From: Calditrichia bacterium
GTDB taxonomy: Bacteria > Calditrichota > Calditrichia > RBG-13-44-9 > J075
DNA length: 64,000 nucleotides
Assembly (NCBI GenBank): GCA_028284445.1
Contig: JANQRS010000012.1
Location: 124,001-188,000 of the forward strand
Reading direction: 5' to 3'
Shown: positions 28,001-35,909 of the stretch, piece by piece
How positions within the stretch are numbered: the first letter of the stretch is position 1
How the letters are laid out: every line of letters begins with the position of its first letter
Position numbers and translations under genes: made by a program
Notes under the pieces: generated by a model
Told to the model about the DNA's origin: nothing
What the model saw: only the letters and a program-made list of their open reading frames with translations
Database searches by the model: none

Positions 28001-29132
28001 CTTTCAAAAGGTATAGTTGATCACGATGCGTGGTCATTGACTTTACCTGAACCCCGTGTTCCGGATTCGTATCAAAATAGGATATTGGGGAAAAAAGCTC
28101 GACGCGGTTAACACCGTTTGCGCTAGCCACCCAAAGCGCGCCTTCGCTATCCACAAAAAGGCTATTAATTCGGCTTCCCGACAGGCCTCTTTCACGATCC
28201 AATTGATAGAGAAGGCGCCCCGATTTGTCCATTAGTATGACAGTACCTTCGCGGCTCCCCAGTGCATAAATGCCGCTTTCCGGAGAAACCAGGATTCCCT
28301 TGGAAAATGCATGCTGCTCAAGGTATGCGCCCAATTGATGTTGAAACGGAACCAGGTTGGTTCCATCAAACAAATACATGTCTCCCATTTGATGCCCGAT
28401 CAGCATATGGTCGTCATCGTAAGGTAACATAAAGGCGATTCGTCCATCCGGCAGGATATCTTGAGGCAGGACCTGAACGAGTGAATTGCCATCAATTCTC
28501 GACAATCCCCGCGTACCTTCCTGGACATAAACCTTACCGTCGAGAAGGAAAGCCCCGTGAAAAGTGGAACTTGCGGGAATAACCGACACCTGATTGTCGT
28601 GATAGCGAAATATCTTTCGAAGCGTGACAAAATAGACGCCGTTTTCATTGGCGATGGTATCCCAAACATCGCTAAAGATCCGATCACTGTCTTTCAGTAA
28701 TCCAGTTAGCGAGGCGTACGTTAAATCTCCATTTTCATTTGGAACGAGCGTTCCGAATCCGCCGATTGTGCCGGCAAAAATACGTTGCTGCGCGTCCATT
28801 GCCAGCGACTTGATGCTGAAATCGTGCGTGTTGTTGACTTGCCGCCAATTGCGGCCATCAAATTCAAGGAGGCAGGCATGATTCCCAACATACATCATGC
28901 CGTCTGCTCGCTGCAGGAAGGTAAAATTTATAGGAGAACCGCCATAATCTTGCGGTCTGTAGCTGGTTACCGGCAAAATGCCGATATTGGTCCAATAATT
29001 ATCCGGGAGTTTCTGCGGCGGCACGGCGCTTTGCGCCCAGGCCAGTTGGATAAAAAAAACCAATCCAATGTAGCCCATAAGCCAGCGGCGCAAGCCACGA
29101 CAGGCTTGTATTCTGGTGAAAATACCAAACAT
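25008..29132 (-). CDS. Hybrid two-component system regulator (one-polypeptide kinase/regulator with AraC HTH)
   Basis: A 1374-residue inner-membrane regulator with the classic HTCS order: signal peptide/N-terminal segment, two-propeller periplasmic sensor made of Reg_prop repeats (about 40-700, for example 'INSLFVDSEGALWVASANGV'), Y_Y_Y domain (about 720-785), membrane segment (about 790-812), HisKA with His858 ('NISHEFRTPLTLILGPLE'), HATPase_c ('NLVSNACKFTP', 'VKDSGLGI'), receiver with Asp near 1173 ('LIISDVMMPEMDGYEF') and a C-terminal AraC-type HTH (about 1275-1372, 'DVAYAVGFTNLSYFSKRYRE'). Such proteins sense glycan fragments in Bacteroidota and switch on nearby operons. It lies directly upstream of, and on the same strand as, the cohesin/dockerin island, which it may control (inference). 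Confidence 0.95.
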   Translation of the reverse strand: MFGIFTRIQACRGLRRWLMGYIGLVFFIQLAWAQSAVPPQKLPDNYWTNIGILPVTSYRPQDYGGSPINFTFLQRADGMMYVGNHACLLEFDGRNWRQVNNTHDFSIKSLAMDAQQRIFAGTIGGFGTLVPNENGDLTYASLTGLLKDSDRIFSDVWDTIANENGVYFVTLRKIFRYHDNQVSVIPASSTFHGAFLLDGKVYVQEGTRGLSRIDGNSLVQVLPQDILPDGRIAFMLPYDDDHMLIGHQMGDMYLFDGTNLVPFQHQLGAYLEQHAFSKGILVSPESGIYALGSREGTVILMDKSGRLLYQLDRERGLSGSRINSLFVDSEGALWVASANGVNRVELFSPISYFDTNPEHGVQVKSMTTHRDQLYLLKDRFLYRLDRSGDIHSMSGTLGLQQNRLSVIQEFSDVGLKLASFQDRLLILSRNVLREFRNGQLTLLPIKPEKFITMIVSKTDPSILYIGMWDGIKRLRFENGKWTDLGKIPGVDDPLHSIVELSDGTLWGSTPFAQIFRIDVLGVDKANTSFRITEYGQDEGVPGGVLKTFLIGDRPIFSSLFGLHEMDADSNKLVKSSLPAFFPDYDPVRYTQLIEDSERNIWVSMISENRCMVGFAEYVGDNNWQLDATPFKRFAGRRPSEDWIQYVEQSGVTWCSGSYELIRYDARVDKSYDKPFYSKVRRVVINNDSLVYGGIAVDKEPGSQGYVELEHSTSALRFECAALAFDAPEANKFQFFLDGYDAGWSPWTEEYWKDYTGLPEGDYTFRVRSQNVYEKQGVEDRFTFSVLPPWYRATWAKLLYALLAVGLVALIVQWRVHQLQKRTEELEELVASRTVTIREQAEKLKELDEVKSRFFANISHEFRTPLTLILGPLEDRLAASDKEQDKSEFGMMRKSAKRLLQLINQLLDLSRLESGRLTLQAQRGDFPAFLRGLVMSFASLAEQKGIRLQYDDQHITDKLADFYFDRDKFEKIIVNLVSNACKFTPAGGTVRISVAIKNDQRLHLLVKDSGLGIAEKDLPHIFDRFYQADSTHGTVYGGSGIGLALTKELVMLHHGEITVSSQPGEGTEFSLNFPIGKAHFRENEFSEEVVAPEKPEDRELYSTDIRLNDLETGLPPAEAVPASDDVDIVLVVDDHPDVRRYVVDQLRSDFTIIEAENGRAGLERATEAVPDLIISDVMMPEMDGYEFCKALKTNEKTSHIPVILLTAKAGEEDKLEGLETGADAYLVKPFNARELLTRVQKLIELRRKMREVFRREGMLKPREQEFTSVEETFLQKLMNAIEDHLADEDFGVEELSKKLFMSRRQLQRKIRALADQTPRELINSIRLERARQMLEQRAGTVSDVAYAVGFTNLSYFSKRYREEFGVSPSEVLKDV

Positions 29133-29244
29133 TTCCGTCCCCGTTGTATTATAAAAAGGTATTCATTCCCGCTAAAATAGGCAATGATTCGGGTCAAATA
29201 CCCTTTCAACAAGAGAGACGGGGCAAAAGCGAACTTTTCTTCGC

Positions 29245-29655
29245 CTAGTGGTAAAATTTCATAAATTCGATGCCCGGTGCCAGAACGATACGCCAGGCGA
29301 GCTCAATATCATCGCTGAAATTTTCTTCAAATTCCTTAACAGTTTCGATCAATGCATCCATCCAGAGTATATACAATCCTGGCCGAACGTTGTGGCGATG
29401 ACGGCTATGCACCTCAGCAATTCGCCGTAGCTCATCATTGGCAACATGACGCCCATGAAACATCGCCACGCGAAAGAGGGACTTCTCCAACATCATTTTT
29501 TGTTTCTCCATGTCGGTATCCTTGAACTTTTCGCGAACTTCTTCTGAGGAATCCATAAAGTTCTCATAAAAGCGGGTAAAGAATTGCACGTCGCGGCTAT
29601 CGTCACCAATAACCCGCCAGAAGCTCTCTTCAAAAATTTTGTCGTAATTGACCAT
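29245..29655 (-). CDS. Single-domain globin (myoglobin-like)
   Basis: A 136-residue single globin domain, the usual length. It probably binds haem and O2 or NO in the cytoplasm. The E/F region reads 'MFHGRHVANDELRRIAEVHSRH' and the F/G region 'NVRPGLYILWMDALIETVKEF'; by comparison with the myoglobin-like family of 'H-S-R...-P-x-L-Y-x-L-W' type, the proximal histidine should be the one in 'AEVHSRH'. The C-terminal helix 'AWRIVLAPGIEFMKF' is also typical. GGAGG lies five bases before the ATG. It stands just upstream of the hybrid regulator with a gap of 112 bases and could share its promoter. The function is not known. Confidence 0.85.
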   Translation of the reverse strand: MVNYDKIFEESFWRVIGDDSRDVQFFTRFYENFMDSSEEVREKFKDTDMEKQKMMLEKSLFRVAMFHGRHVANDELRRIAEVHSRHRHNVRPGLYILWMDALIETVKEFEENFSDDIELAWRIVLAPGIEFMKFYH

Positions 29656-30049
29656 TCGTACCTCCGTTTACATGGAACTTTCCAACAACTAAAGTGATAG
29701 CTTGACAACTGACCTATTGCAAGGCCGGTACCAACAGCAGAAAATCACACCAAAAGCTTTACCATAAAGCAACTTAGATCAAGAACCCAGACTTGCAAAA
29801 ATAAAAGAAAAGGTGCCAGAATATTGCCATTTCTTGCCTTTTTCGGAAATAAACGGCAACCGGCTATCTATACAGAGGAGGGTTAACACTCCCTGAATCT
29901 CCTTCGAGGGGATCGAAGAGATGTTAATCAGGCAGTACACCAAATTGTCAAAAACTGGCAGCAGCTTGCGATATCTCACTCTATCTTATCAAAGATTACA
30001 GTATTATGAACCATTCAGGAAGCAAGACACCAAATCGAAAGGCGGCGTT
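29656..30049. other. Divergent spacer with a decayed palindrome
   Basis: 394 bases between the globin and a secreted-protein gene. It holds a degenerate copy of the interspersed palindrome at 29883-29928 (TTAACA...CTCCTTCGAGGGG...TGTTAA), with intact ends and centre but mismatched arms. No convincing gene is seen. Confidence 0.5.
29883..29928. repeat. Interspersed palindrome, degenerate copy
   Basis: TTAACA and TGTTAA ends and a CCTTCGAGG centre remain; the arms between pair imperfectly. This is consistent with an old, decaying member of the family. Confidence 0.5.
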
Positions 30050-31663
30050 ATGCTCACACGATTCGCTACCCTCAGTTTATTTTTGTTTATCTCAACCACA
30101 CTTATCGGTCAGGTTATTATCTCCGATTTTGCAGTAAATACCCCGGCTTCCAATGTCAGCGGCGTTGGCAAGACCGCAATCGCTGCGCATACCAACGGCA
30201 ATTTCGCCGTATCCTGGCAGGATTTTAATGAGTACAATATACCGGTTGCTGAAATTCCGCGTGTTGCGGTTCAGCTCGTGTCGCCTACTGCTACGGCGAT
30301 TGGCCCTTTGAATGTGTTTCGCGGTGAATCCCGCAACTTGTCAATATGGACGTCCGATTATCTTTCGCCGGATTTGAATATTGATTTCCTACCAGACGGC
30401 AGCGTACTGGTTGTGGTGGAACATGTTGGTGACTTTTCTATTGGCCCTTCCAGCTTCTTCGGTTCAGAAACCGGTATTGGACAGGTATCCGCTTCCGGTG
30501 AGATCATAGACGTTAGTAACAGCAACGGGGTTATTCTCTGGCTCATACCAACAGATTTGGATTCCGAAGAGAACCCGCGCATCGCCATTGCCCCTGATGG
30601 TTCTTTTTTCGTCATTTTACAAGGGGATTCTTTCGCCAGCAATTTCAACAAAGTAATGATTCAGCAATTTGCAACTGATGGCAGCTTTGTCGGTGACTTC
30701 TTTACGCCGCATAGCGGCGACCCCAATCCATCTGCCAATCATACATTCCCGGATGTTGCTACCAACGGCAGTTTTCATGCGGTTGTCTGGCAAAACGGAC
30801 TCACCGACAATGCATGGGATATTTCTGCTCAATTTTACAACAATGTTGGTACCGTCGGCGCTAATATCACCGTCAACAGCGGCGACGTAACCGGCAACGC
30901 CAACCTGGTTCCCACCGTAGCCATGAATAGCGCCGGCACAAGTGTGATTGTATGGGCCGATTTCCGCGATAATGTCCAGGGCGAAATTTATGGCCAGCGT
31001 TTCGATAATGCCGGTCAACGGATTGGCAATAATTTCCGGGTCAGCAATAGCGAAGGAACGATATGGGATCGACCGGAAGTTGCCATTCGCGACGACGGTA
31101 GCTTCATGGTGGTGTGGACGGATAGTATGGCCAATGCCATCGATGTGGCTGCCCTGCGTGCTCGCGGTCGCCAGTATGATAGCAATGGCAATCCAACCGG
31201 GGAACCGTTCATCGTTCCGAATCAGGACCTTGGCTCCGGTTTGATCAGCATAGACACCGACGGCAGCAGCTATTACTCAGCCTGGCTGGACGTGCGAGCC
31301 GACAACGTCACACCAAATGTATATGCATCGGTCTTTGGCGACATTGTTAGCAGTGTTGAGCCCATGCCAAATGCCGGGTTGCCGACAGAACACTCGCTTG
31401 CACAAAATTATCCGAATCCATTCAACCCGGAAACACGGATAGAGTTTGACATCAATCGCACCGCTCATACAAAATTAACGGTATTCGACCAACTTGGCCG
31501 GGTGGTTTCTGTTCTGGTGAACGAGACCCTGGCTCCGGGTGGATACGCCGCTTCATGGGATGCGACAAACGCTGCCGGGGAACCGGTTGCAGGTGGCATT
31601 TATTATTATCAATTGCAGGCCGGATCATTTTCACAAGTTAAGAAGATGCTCCTGGTTCGTTAA
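30050..31663 (+). CDS. Secreted repeat (propeller-like) protein with type IX sorting tail
   Basis: A 537-residue exported protein. Signal peptide MLTRFATLSLFLFISTTLIG, then repeats of about 55-65 residues with the pattern 'V(V/S)W-x-D/N' ('FAVSWQDF', 'AVVWQNG', 'VIVWADFRD', 'MVVWTDS', 'YSAWLDVR') likely to form a propeller, and a sorting tail ('LAQNYPNPFNPETRIEFDI', 'GGIYYYQLQ', 'KKMLLVR'). The frame opens at 29921 but ATG 30050 (AGGCGG upstream) begins the signal peptide. No enzymatic motif is recognised. Confidence 0.8.
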   Translation: MLTRFATLSLFLFISTTLIGQVIISDFAVNTPASNVSGVGKTAIAAHTNGNFAVSWQDFNEYNIPVAEIPRVAVQLVSPTATAIGPLNVFRGESRNLSIWTSDYLSPDLNIDFLPDGSVLVVVEHVGDFSIGPSSFFGSETGIGQVSASGEIIDVSNSNGVILWLIPTDLDSEENPRIAIAPDGSFFVILQGDSFASNFNKVMIQQFATDGSFVGDFFTPHSGDPNPSANHTFPDVATNGSFHAVVWQNGLTDNAWDISAQFYNNVGTVGANITVNSGDVTGNANLVPTVAMNSAGTSVIVWADFRDNVQGEIYGQRFDNAGQRIGNNFRVSNSEGTIWDRPEVAIRDDGSFMVVWTDSMANAIDVAALRARGRQYDSNGNPTGEPFIVPNQDLGSGLISIDTDGSSYYSAWLDVRADNVTPNVYASVFGDIVSSVEPMPNAGLPTEHSLAQNYPNPFNPETRIEFDINRTAHTKLTVFDQLGRVVSVLVNETLAPGGYAASWDATNAAGEPVAGGIYYYQLQAGSFSQVKKMLLVR

Positions 31664-31691
31664 TTGATCGAGTTCAGCCAATTTTAAAATT

Positions 31692-31737
31692 ACCGGTTGA
31701 GATTAACCAGCATGGTTACTTTCAGCCGGTTCTTTTT
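31692..31737 (+). terminator. Rho-independent terminator
   Basis: A long stem with G-U pairs (ACCGGTTGA...GGTTA with TAACC...CAGCCGGT reading outward) is followed by TCTTTTTA, 29 bases after the secreted-protein stop. Confidence 0.65.
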
Positions 31738-31876
31738 ATTCAGGCCCCCCTCATAATACCTCCCCAAGACAATCATAAACAAAGACTTAAAGCAAACTCG
31801 TAAAGTTGGCACCTACTTTGCGATAGCTGTGGGCATGACGAAGATGCCAACAAAACATACGACACGGAGGTTGACA

Positions 31877-33151
31877 ATGACTATCACTACTTATCTGCAT
31901 CGTGGCCTGATCGTAGCACTGCTCGCTCTGGCAACGATGTTCTGGGGGTGCGAATCCGCGGATCCGCTAACAGCGGACATCCCAACACCGTCTGAAGACA
32001 GCCGCCAGGAACTGACCTTCCTAAAGCTCAACAACGAAGCAGTAAGCTTGAACAAGCAGAAAAAGATTCGCAAGTTCGTCAAACGCAGACTTGGCAACAC
32101 ATTGACGCTCGCTCACGGAAATGCCTCCACATCTGAACGAAATAGCTATTACGCAGTAAGCGCCACTGCCCCGTTCAAGATCCATCGTATGGTGCCTGCA
32201 TCTCCGGAAAACAATCAAATAGTAGGTCAGCTCCTTTTTAAGAGCAAGGCAATTGCACTGAACCCGATTGACGGCAAGCTGTACTATGTAGCAACTGATC
32301 CGGACAAGGGCGTATTTAAGGTCGCCAAATGGGATCCGGAAACCAACACCCATGAAGTACTGCCAAATGGCACCTGGATGCAACCGGCCGACAAATTGGC
32401 TTTTAGTCCTGACGGCACGCTCTTCGCGATGACGAAGCAGGATACTCGTGCCATCTACACAATTGATGCATTCGGTAACTGGCACTGGCACAGCAGCTAT
32501 CGCCAGAATTTCGGCGCACGGGGAGACATGGCGTTTGGCCCGGATGGTTTTCTGTACATCCTCAAAGGCTCCTACCATGGACGCGTACATGTTATCGATG
32601 TCAGCGAAGAGCGTCATATCCGCAAGGTACACTTCGTCAAAAAGATGGAAGGCCTTTTCTTCGGTCATAATGACAAAGCTTACACCTGCGGCGAAAACGG
32701 TGAGCTCTATCATCTCGACATGCATACCGGCGCTTTGCGACTCCTCAGCAATCGTCAGATTGACAACCTCGGCGATATTGCGCCGGTCATCGCTCGAAGC
32801 GAACTGGCCTACGCCAAAGTCTCTCTGCAAGTATTACCGAACTCAATTGACCAGGACAAAGATATTGAGATCGCCTTTGAAACAACAGAACTGACCGGCG
32901 GCGTCGCGGTCGTCTTCCAGCCGCACGGCACAATTTTCGCCCCGGAAGCGATTTTGAACATCGAAGCGCATGGTGTTGACCTGAGCAATGTCGACATCGA
33001 TCGCATCAACATCTTCTACGACAACCAGGAAACCGGTGTTTGGGAGCCGATGGAACGCGATAACATCATCATCGACGTTGAAAACGGCACGGTCAAAGTT
33101 GTTAATGCCAAACTCCCCCACTTCTCCCGCTACGGCATTGCCGCAGACTAG
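31877..33151 (+). CDS. Propeller-like lipoprotein with ZU5-like C-terminal domain
   Basis: A 424-residue lipoprotein. The signal peptide (MTITTYLHRGLIVALLALAT) ends in the lipobox 'MFWGC'. Residues about 95-330 contain short repeats of the type 'KLAFSPDGTLFAMTKQDT', 'DMAFGPDGFLYILKG' and 'NGELYHLDMHTG', as in SMP-30/NHL-like six-bladed propellers. The last ~110 residues ('IEIAFETTELTGGVAVVFQP', 'LPHFSRYGIA') resemble a ZU5-type beta-sandwich. ATG 31877 has GGAGG six bases upstream. It is probably a surface or periplasmic binding protein; the ligand is unknown. It is followed by a strong terminator. Confidence 0.78.
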   Translation: MTITTYLHRGLIVALLALATMFWGCESADPLTADIPTPSEDSRQELTFLKLNNEAVSLNKQKKIRKFVKRRLGNTLTLAHGNASTSERNSYYAVSATAPFKIHRMVPASPENNQIVGQLLFKSKAIALNPIDGKLYYVATDPDKGVFKVAKWDPETNTHEVLPNGTWMQPADKLAFSPDGTLFAMTKQDTRAIYTIDAFGNWHWHSSYRQNFGARGDMAFGPDGFLYILKGSYHGRVHVIDVSEERHIRKVHFVKKMEGLFFGHNDKAYTCGENGELYHLDMHTGALRLLSNRQIDNLGDIAPVIARSELAYAKVSLQVLPNSIDQDKDIEIAFETTELTGGVAVVFQPHGTIFAPEAILNIEAHGVDLSNVDIDRINIFYDNQETGVWEPMERDNIIIDVENGTVKVVNAKLPHFSRYGIAAD

Positions 33152-33173
33152 AAATTATTTACCTCCAATCGCG

Positions 33174-33211
33174 ACAGAAGCCGGCTGCATTTGCAGCCGG
33201 CTTCTGTTTTT
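33174..33211 (+). terminator. Strong Rho-independent terminator
   Basis: A 16-base stem (ACAGAAGCCGGCTGCA / TGCAGCCGGCTTCTGT) with a two-base loop region is followed by TTTTT, 23 bases after the lipoprotein stop. Confidence 0.9.
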
Positions 33212-33464
33212 CAGAATTGCACAGATCCATTCGCCGCAAGAAGCAACCTTTGCCTGACACATCCGTAGTGTAGTACAGATTGTCATGCATTTTATCAGGA
33301 GGTTTAGCCTACCGCATCAACGCAGCCAATACACGAATTCAAACTTTTTTAGAATTTTCGTGTAATCCTTTTGAACATTCCGATAGTCATAATGGCAAGG
33401 GATTGCCAGCCTCATGGGGGATTTAGACAGTTATACTTATTACGCCATTACCGCAGGAGGGCCC

Positions 33465-35720
33465 ATGCGAGCAACCGTAACTATTTTGCTTACGCTATCT
33501 TCATGGATTTTCGCACAAACTATTATTGAAAGCTTCAAACCTCAATTTCTGCCCACAGCTATCACCTCTCGCCTTGCCGGTGAGATTACGCTCGACGGCA
33601 CAGTTGACACGGACGAGTGGAGAGACGCTACACGAATCTCGGGCTTCGTAGAAACCTTTCCGGGCGATCAGACCGAGCCACCTATCGGGACTGAAGCATT
33701 TGTTACCTACGATGATGAAAATTTTTACGTGGCATTTCGTATTAAAGATGACCCGAATCAGATTCGCTACTCCCTTAGGGATCGTGATCAAATTTGGCAA
33801 GATGATTACGCCGGCATTTTGCTGGACACATATGGAGACGGTGGTTGGGCTTACTTTATTGCGGCAAACCCGCTGGGCATCCAGGGTGATACCAGGATTA
33901 CCGGCAGTGGCGGGGAAGATGTCAGCTATGATCTGATTTATAAAAGCGAAGGCAAGGTCACAAACGACGGATATACTATCGAAATGATGATTCCCTTTCG
34001 CAGCCTGCGCTTTCCCGACAAGAATGACCAGCAGTGGCGAATAAATTTTTGGATCACTCATCCGCGCGATAGCCGTCGCACATATTCCTGGGCGGCGATC
34101 GATCGCGACAAGCCTTGTTGGCTTTGTCAGTATGGAACGCTTAGCGGTATCAATGAAGTGCAATCATCCGGCAATCTGGAAATTCTGCCGGCACTGGTAA
34201 GCTCACAGGCAGGCCAGCTGGCCGACGGCGATGATCCCGGTTCCAATTTTGACAACGGCGACGTCGAGGCAGATCTATCGCTTAATGTCAAATACGGTTT
34301 TTCTTCAAATCTCACTGCTGATCTGGCAATCAATCCGGATTTCAGTCAGGTTGAGGCGGATGCCGCACGGATTGACGTTAACAGCACATTTGCTCTTTTC
34401 TTTCCCGAACGCCGGCCTTTTTTCCAGGAGGGCAGTGATCTATTTGGCACCAATGTTCGTACCTTCTATACTCGCACAATTAATAATCCACAAGGGGCAG
34501 CACGTCTGACCGGCCGCTGGGGACGAACAAGTATAGCCTACATTGGCGCGCGGGATCGCGACACGCCGGTCATCATCCCGTTTGAAGAACAAAGTGAGTT
34601 TATCCAGGCCGGTAAAAGCATCTCCAACATTCTTCGCGTTAAGCAAACGTTCCTGGAAAATTCTCATGTTGGTTTAATGGCCACTGACCGGCGTCTCGAT
34701 GATGGCGGCAGCAACAGCACAGCCGGCATCGATTGGCGCTATCAGCTCCAGGGGCCGCTGAAGCAGTGGAGAATCGAGGGAAATGTCGTCGCCAGTCGCA
34801 CGGAGGAACCGGACGATTCAACCTTAAGCGAAGACTTCAATGATGTTCTCTTCGACAATGACAAGCTGACTGCTCGCTATGACGGGGAAAATTTTAATGG
34901 CAGCGCCGGCTATTTCAGCCTGGAACGCGATGGCCGCAACTACATCCTCGATGTCGACTATCGCTATTACACGCCCACCTTCCGTGCAGACAATGGCTTT
35001 GTTACCCAAAACAGTCAACAAACTTGGGTGTTCTTTCAAATGCTGCGCTTCAACCCCGAATCTCATGGACTTGATCAAGTCCAGACCAGGCTGATCGGCG
35101 GCTATTTTGCCGACATGAACGGCCTTCGCAAAGACCGCTGGATACGCCCCAGCGTCTTTATTCGCGCCAAAGGCCAGACCGGTATTTTCCTCGGTTATGT
35201 CTATAGCGATGAGCGCTTCCGCGGTAAAGATTTTGACGGCATTGAACGGGTGCAATTTGAAGTTGGTTCAAATTTCAGCGAGCTCTTCAATTTCGATTTT
35301 GAATACGAAACAGGACGCTGGATTGCCCGCAACGAAGATACCCCGGTCCTCGGTAAGGGAACCGACATCGGTGTGAGTGCACGCTTCAGACCTTCCTCCC
35401 GCTTCAATATGGAGCCGCGTTTTTCATTTGCAACCCTCCATGATCCCAATGCGAATGATGAACTGCTCTTTGAGGGATATATTTTCCGAACCCGTTTTAA
35501 CTATCAATTTACCCGGGAGCTCTTCCTGAGAACCGTTGTACAATATAACAACTTCAACGATAGGCTGGATATTGACCCACTTTTAACATACAGGCTGAAT
35601 CCGTTCACCGCATTCTATATCGGATCATCGCATGGCGCGAAAAACTTTGATACCCGGAACGGCTTTACCCAAACCAGCCGACAATTTTTTCTAAAATTGC
35701 AGTACCTCTTTCGCGCTTAG
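33465..35720 (+). CDS. CBM9-like / DUF5916 outer-membrane barrel protein (copy 1)
   Basis: A 751-residue exported protein: signal peptide (MRATVTILLTLSSWIFAQ), CBM9-type sugar-binding-like domain (about 40-230, 'GEITLDGTVDTDEWRDATRI', 'VTYDDENFYVAFRIKDD') and a C-terminal DUF5916 beta-barrel. The DUF5916 hallmark 'INPDFSQVEADAARIDVNS' plus 'ALFFPERRPFFQEGSDLF' is present, and the protein ends in an aromatic-rich strand ('FFLKLQYLFRA'). AGGAGG lies four bases before ATG 33465. The family is common in FCB bacteria and its function is unproven; an outer-membrane role is likely. A paralogue is at 37583-39793. Confidence 0.9.
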   Translation: MRATVTILLTLSSWIFAQTIIESFKPQFLPTAITSRLAGEITLDGTVDTDEWRDATRISGFVETFPGDQTEPPIGTEAFVTYDDENFYVAFRIKDDPNQIRYSLRDRDQIWQDDYAGILLDTYGDGGWAYFIAANPLGIQGDTRITGSGGEDVSYDLIYKSEGKVTNDGYTIEMMIPFRSLRFPDKNDQQWRINFWITHPRDSRRTYSWAAIDRDKPCWLCQYGTLSGINEVQSSGNLEILPALVSSQAGQLADGDDPGSNFDNGDVEADLSLNVKYGFSSNLTADLAINPDFSQVEADAARIDVNSTFALFFPERRPFFQEGSDLFGTNVRTFYTRTINNPQGAARLTGRWGRTSIAYIGARDRDTPVIIPFEEQSEFIQAGKSISNILRVKQTFLENSHVGLMATDRRLDDGGSNSTAGIDWRYQLQGPLKQWRIEGNVVASRTEEPDDSTLSEDFNDVLFDNDKLTARYDGENFNGSAGYFSLERDGRNYILDVDYRYYTPTFRADNGFVTQNSQQTWVFFQMLRFNPESHGLDQVQTRLIGGYFADMNGLRKDRWIRPSVFIRAKGQTGIFLGYVYSDERFRGKDFDGIERVQFEVGSNFSELFNFDFEYETGRWIARNEDTPVLGKGTDIGVSARFRPSSRFNMEPRFSFATLHDPNANDELLFEGYIFRTRFNYQFTRELFLRTVVQYNNFNDRLDIDPLLTYRLNPFTAFYIGSSHGAKNFDTRNGFTQTSRQFFLKLQYLFRA

Positions 35721-35745
35721 GACATATTCTTCCCAGCATTATCAT

Positions 35746-35783
35746 GAAGCCTCCATCGAATTCCCGAAATTGATGGAGGCTTC
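35746..35783. terminator. Hairpin after the DUF5916 gene
   Basis: GAAGCCTCCATC pairs with GATGGAGGCTTC around a 14-base loop. There is no T-run on the plus strand, so termination is uncertain. Confidence 0.45.
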
Positions 35784-35909
35784 GCTGTAATAGGTGCTAG
35801 AAACGCGACAGGCTCACCAATCATCCCCCATGAATATGTGGGTAAAAAGTTACATAAAGCGGATGCCCGGGGACATAACTTGCATCTGGAATTAAATGAG
35901 GAGAGAGTG

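Noticed and set aside
32021..32830. A 269-residue minus-strand frame inside the ZU5-like lipoprotein gene
   Set aside because: It is antisense to a supported lipoprotein and has no recognisable protein pattern.
33501..34163. A 220-residue minus-strand frame inside the DUF5916 gene
   Set aside because: It is antisense to a well supported gene; the DUF5916 reading has the correct family motifs.
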